DNA from: JBAZUK01 sp041661445
Lineage (GTDB): Bacteria; Chlamydiota; Chlamydiia; Chlamydiales; SM23-39
Length of the DNA stretch: 64,000 nt
Assembly: GCA_041661445.1 (NCBI GenBank)
Contig: JBAZUK010000001.1
Span: 186,001 to 250,000 of the forward strand
Reading direction: 5' to 3'
Shown: piece by piece, positions 62,057-64,000 of the stretch
Position numbering within the stretch: position 1 is the first letter of the stretch
Layout of the letters: every line of letters begins with the position of its first letter
Notes under the pieces: generated by a model
What the model was told of the DNA's origin: nothing
Seen by the model: the letters and a program-made list of their open reading frames with translations, nothing else
Databases searched by the model: none
Made by a program: the position numbers and the translations under genes

Positions 62057-62917
62057 ATGGCTGTTTTACCACTTTTATATATCCCATTTGAATATTCTAT
62101 GAGAGCTTTTACAAACACTCATTTATATTTCATACCCGATGAGATAAGAGATAATGTTAAGAATTCCCCAGATCAAATGTGTAGCAGCTTGATTCATGGA
62201 TTTGATACAACAGAATTACAGCCCTTTTTTGATAAAATTAAAATGAGAAAAGATTTGGTTGTTTCGGAAGAACTTAATTCAGGATTTTGTTCAGCTCTAG
62301 GTACGAATTTTTTTAAGGGAGATGCTGCAATAATGGTATCTCCTGGTTTTAATAATGAAGATAAAGAAGCATGTCATTGGCTATTAAAACACATAGCTTG
62401 CCATATTAAGAATAACGATTCTTTTACTATGCCTTGTGTCCCTGCTATATGCTCAATAGCTGCAGCTGTTTTTTCATCGCTTGTAATGTCCATATTTCCT
62501 GCATTGTTAGTTACATTTGCCGTAGGATTTATAGCTGATAGTTTATTTTCTCAATATTGCGAAATAAAAGCAGATGATTTGGCAATAGCAGAGGGGACAG
62601 ATGAAGAGCTTATGGGTGGAAGACGATTTCTGAAGAGCTCACAACTTGTTAATTTAGAAGCTCGCACAACGTTTTGGAAAAAAATAAAATTTTCTTCTAG
62701 CGGGGATGATAGATTAGATTTTTTTCATCCCTCATTATCGAGTCGAATAAAAAAAATAGAAAGAGTTTTGCAAAAGAAAGATGTTCGGTTGTCTGAAAGA
62801 GAAGATATAAAAATAACAATCTTAAAAAACTATATTGCTAATGCAAACTCATCAGCCGAGAAAAAAGCAATGATTAGGAATGCAGAGATTATTATTGAAA
62901 AGGCTTTAGTTAGCTAA
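62057..62917 (+). CDS. M48-peptidase-like membrane protein with a defective active site
   Basis: A 286-residue protein. The region around residues 112-116 reads HIACH where M48 proteases have HExxH, so both His ligands are kept but the catalytic Glu is Ile. The third-ligand motif is recognisable as EIKADDLA (Glu169, Asp173). Between them is a hydrophobic hairpin (about 128-160), as in M48/HtpX-like proteins. The C-terminal third is charged and helical and contains the family-typical HPSLSSRIKKIE. The protein should be catalytically dead or strongly altered; a structural or binding role is inferred. Confidence 0.78.
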   Translation: MAVLPLLYIPFEYSMRAFTNTHLYFIPDEIRDNVKNSPDQMCSSLIHGFDTTELQPFFDKIKMRKDLVVSEELNSGFCSALGTNFFKGDAAIMVSPGFNNEDKEACHWLLKHIACHIKNNDSFTMPCVPAICSIAAAVFSSLVMSIFPALLVTFAVGFIADSLFSQYCEIKADDLAIAEGTDEELMGGRRFLKSSQLVNLEARTTFWKKIKFSSSGDDRLDFFHPSLSSRIKKIERVLQKKDVRLSEREDIKITILKNYIANANSSAEKKAMIRNAEIIIEKALVS

Positions 62918-63039
62918 ACTAGACAATATATATTAAAGAAGTTGGCATTAGTAGAAAGTAAACTTACCTTGGATTAAAGTTAATATTTGCTACGAATAAA
63001 ACTAAAATGTATATAAATCATGTAAAGTATAACCGGCTT

Positions 63040-63702
63040 TCATATAAGATCATAAAAAAGAGCGTTTGTTTTTTCTTTTAATTCTAATGACACATCTATC
63101 TGCTCGATTAAAGAAAATGATTTTGCATAACAAAGCAGCAATAGCTTTTCAAAATCTTCGTTAGAAAAATTAAATGAAAAATCTTCGCTGTGATCTTCAC
63201 AAAAACATTCTCCATTTTTAATGTTTAAAGCAGGTTTATCACAGTTTGAACAAGTAGGTTTTAAATTTATCAAGCCTTCTAATGATAAAAACTTGATTAG
63301 AAAGCTCAGGTATAAAGCATCAGGGTTTGTATCAATTTTTTTTAGATATGTTTTAAATAATAAATATATGCTTGAAGACTGTTTTTGGGGAAAATGGGAA
63401 TCTAAAACAGCTTTTGTGATATAAGAAGCCGAATTTAGCATTTTTAGGTTTTTTCTTAAATGCAAATTAGCTTCAGATATATGAGCTTCTTGAAGAGAAT
63501 ATATATCGGAATTGGTTTTCTTGATAATAAGCTCGGAGATGGTAAATAAGGAACAGAGGTTGATCAAATTTAGATTTTTATTGCTTAAGCCATTTACTAT
63601 CAGAGAAATTACACCGAGATTTTTGGTTAATACCTGCAGGATTTTAGATCTGTCTTTAAAAGGTGTGGATTTTAATGTAATTCCTTGAGTTTCAATCAGC
63701 AT
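63040..63702 (-). CDS. recO: DNA repair protein RecO
   Basis: A 220-residue protein: N-terminal OB-fold (about 1-75, QGITLKSTPFKDRSKILQVLT), a helical domain and the zinc-finger part with CSNCDKP and CFCEDH (about 155-175). It loads RecA with RecF and RecR at gapped DNA. Length is slightly under the usual 240. Isolated gene upstream of tRNA-Arg on the opposite strand. Confidence 0.88.
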   Translation of the reverse strand: MLIETQGITLKSTPFKDRSKILQVLTKNLGVISLIVNGLSNKNLNLINLCSLFTISELIIKKTNSDIYSLQEAHISEANLHLRKNLKMLNSASYITKAVLDSHFPQKQSSSIYLLFKTYLKKIDTNPDALYLSFLIKFLSLEGLINLKPTCSNCDKPALNIKNGECFCEDHSEDFSFNFSNEDFEKLLLLCYAKSFSLIEQIDVSLELKEKTNALFYDLI

Positions 63703-63817
63703 AAAATAACTTAATTAATATATGAAATGGGTTTATCTTAATTTATATTTTATTTTGGATTAAATCAAAAGTAGACTTATTAAAAAAAATGAGATATTTT
63801 TTTAAGTATTAAAATTT

Positions 63818-63891
63818 GCACCGGTAGCTCAACTGGATAGAGTACTTGGCTTCGGACCAAGTGGTTAGGGGTTCAAATCCCTTCCGGTGCG
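63818..63891 (+). tRNA. tRNA-Arg (TCG anticodon)
   Basis: A 74-base cloverleaf with acceptor GCACCGG/CCGGTGC, D-arm GCTC...GAGT, anticodon stem CTTGG/CCAAG with loop CTTCGGA (anticodon TCG), T-loop GTTCAAATC, discriminator G. CCA is not encoded. Confidence 0.96.
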
Positions 63892-63896
63892 ATTGT

Positions 63897-63924
63897 TTTT
63901 TCATTAATAATTTTTCATTAATAA
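63897..63924. repeat. 14-bp direct tandem repeat after tRNA-Arg
   Basis: TTTTTCATTAATAA occurs twice back to back (63897-63910, 63911-63924), 5 bases after the tRNA. No integrase gene is visible, so an attachment-site role is not supported by the window. Confidence 0.6.
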
Positions 63925-64000
63925 TTTATTTTAGAATTTATTCAATATCTTTGAGATGCAATTACAAAATGGGGCTTACATTAATTAAAATGTAATTGCC

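Noticed and set aside
63897..63924. Direct repeat after tRNA-Arg as a phage attachment site
   Set aside because: It does not duplicate the tRNA 3' end and no integrase or phage genes are visible.

Overview
The window is AT-rich and comes from a member of the phylum Chlamydiae, most likely an amoeba- or arthropod-associated (non-Chlamydiaceae) lineage. The main evidence is the block at 1-11498, whose gene order matches the chlamydial CT674-CT663 type III secretion (T3SS) cluster. Other chlamydial markers are clpX-clpP-tig followed by SNF2 helicase-mreB-pckG, the lptB-lptA-lptC-kdsA block, and tandem MOMP-like porins. An asparaginyl-tRNA synthetase and a WaaQ-like heptosyltransferase argue against Chlamydiaceae. 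No family-level assignment is possible from this sequence alone.

Layout. 1-11498 (minus): T3SS core, transcribed from a CT663-type chaperone down to the secretin SctC: chaperone, SctD, CT665, needle SctF, CT667, a CT668 homologue with an inner-rod-like C-terminus, ATPase SctN, stalk SctO, SctP, C-ring SctQ, a Pkn5-type kinase and SctC (cut by the window edge). 11824-17263 (plus): six unfamiliar genes behind two near-consensus promoters. They look like secreted filament, tip or translocator proteins plus a candidate chaperone, and they are the best candidate here for an undescribed system. 17329-20702 (minus): clpX, clpP with an unusual 11-copy KPEV tail, tig, tRNA-Gly. 20929-28030 (plus): SNF2 helicase, mreB, pckG, dtd.

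28144-33912: accessory region with a secreted Asp-box repeat protein, LRR and ankyrin proteins, ndk, a heptosyltransferase and an orphan. 33959-38126 (minus): envelope operon dapB-kdsA-lptC-lptA-lptB. 38233: tRNA-Arg, followed by three tandem MOMP-like outer-membrane proteins (38618-41740). 41898-57880: mixed housekeeping genes (khpA, rluD, asnS, nfo, murJ, rpsD, pheT, yidD, an M3-like peptidase) with lipoproteins, a TPR protein and hypotheticals between them.

58033-64000: tRNA-Leu, then a defence or decay zone holding an AbiE-type toxin-antitoxin pair whose toxin gene is frameshifted in an A7 tract, a remnant of an aminoglycoside-phosphotransferase-fold gene, a second seven-Asp-box secreted protein, an M48-like protease lacking its catalytic glutamate, recO and tRNA-Arg. 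Several convergent gene pairs share strong hairpin terminators. Functions are assigned from motifs read by eye; no database search was run.
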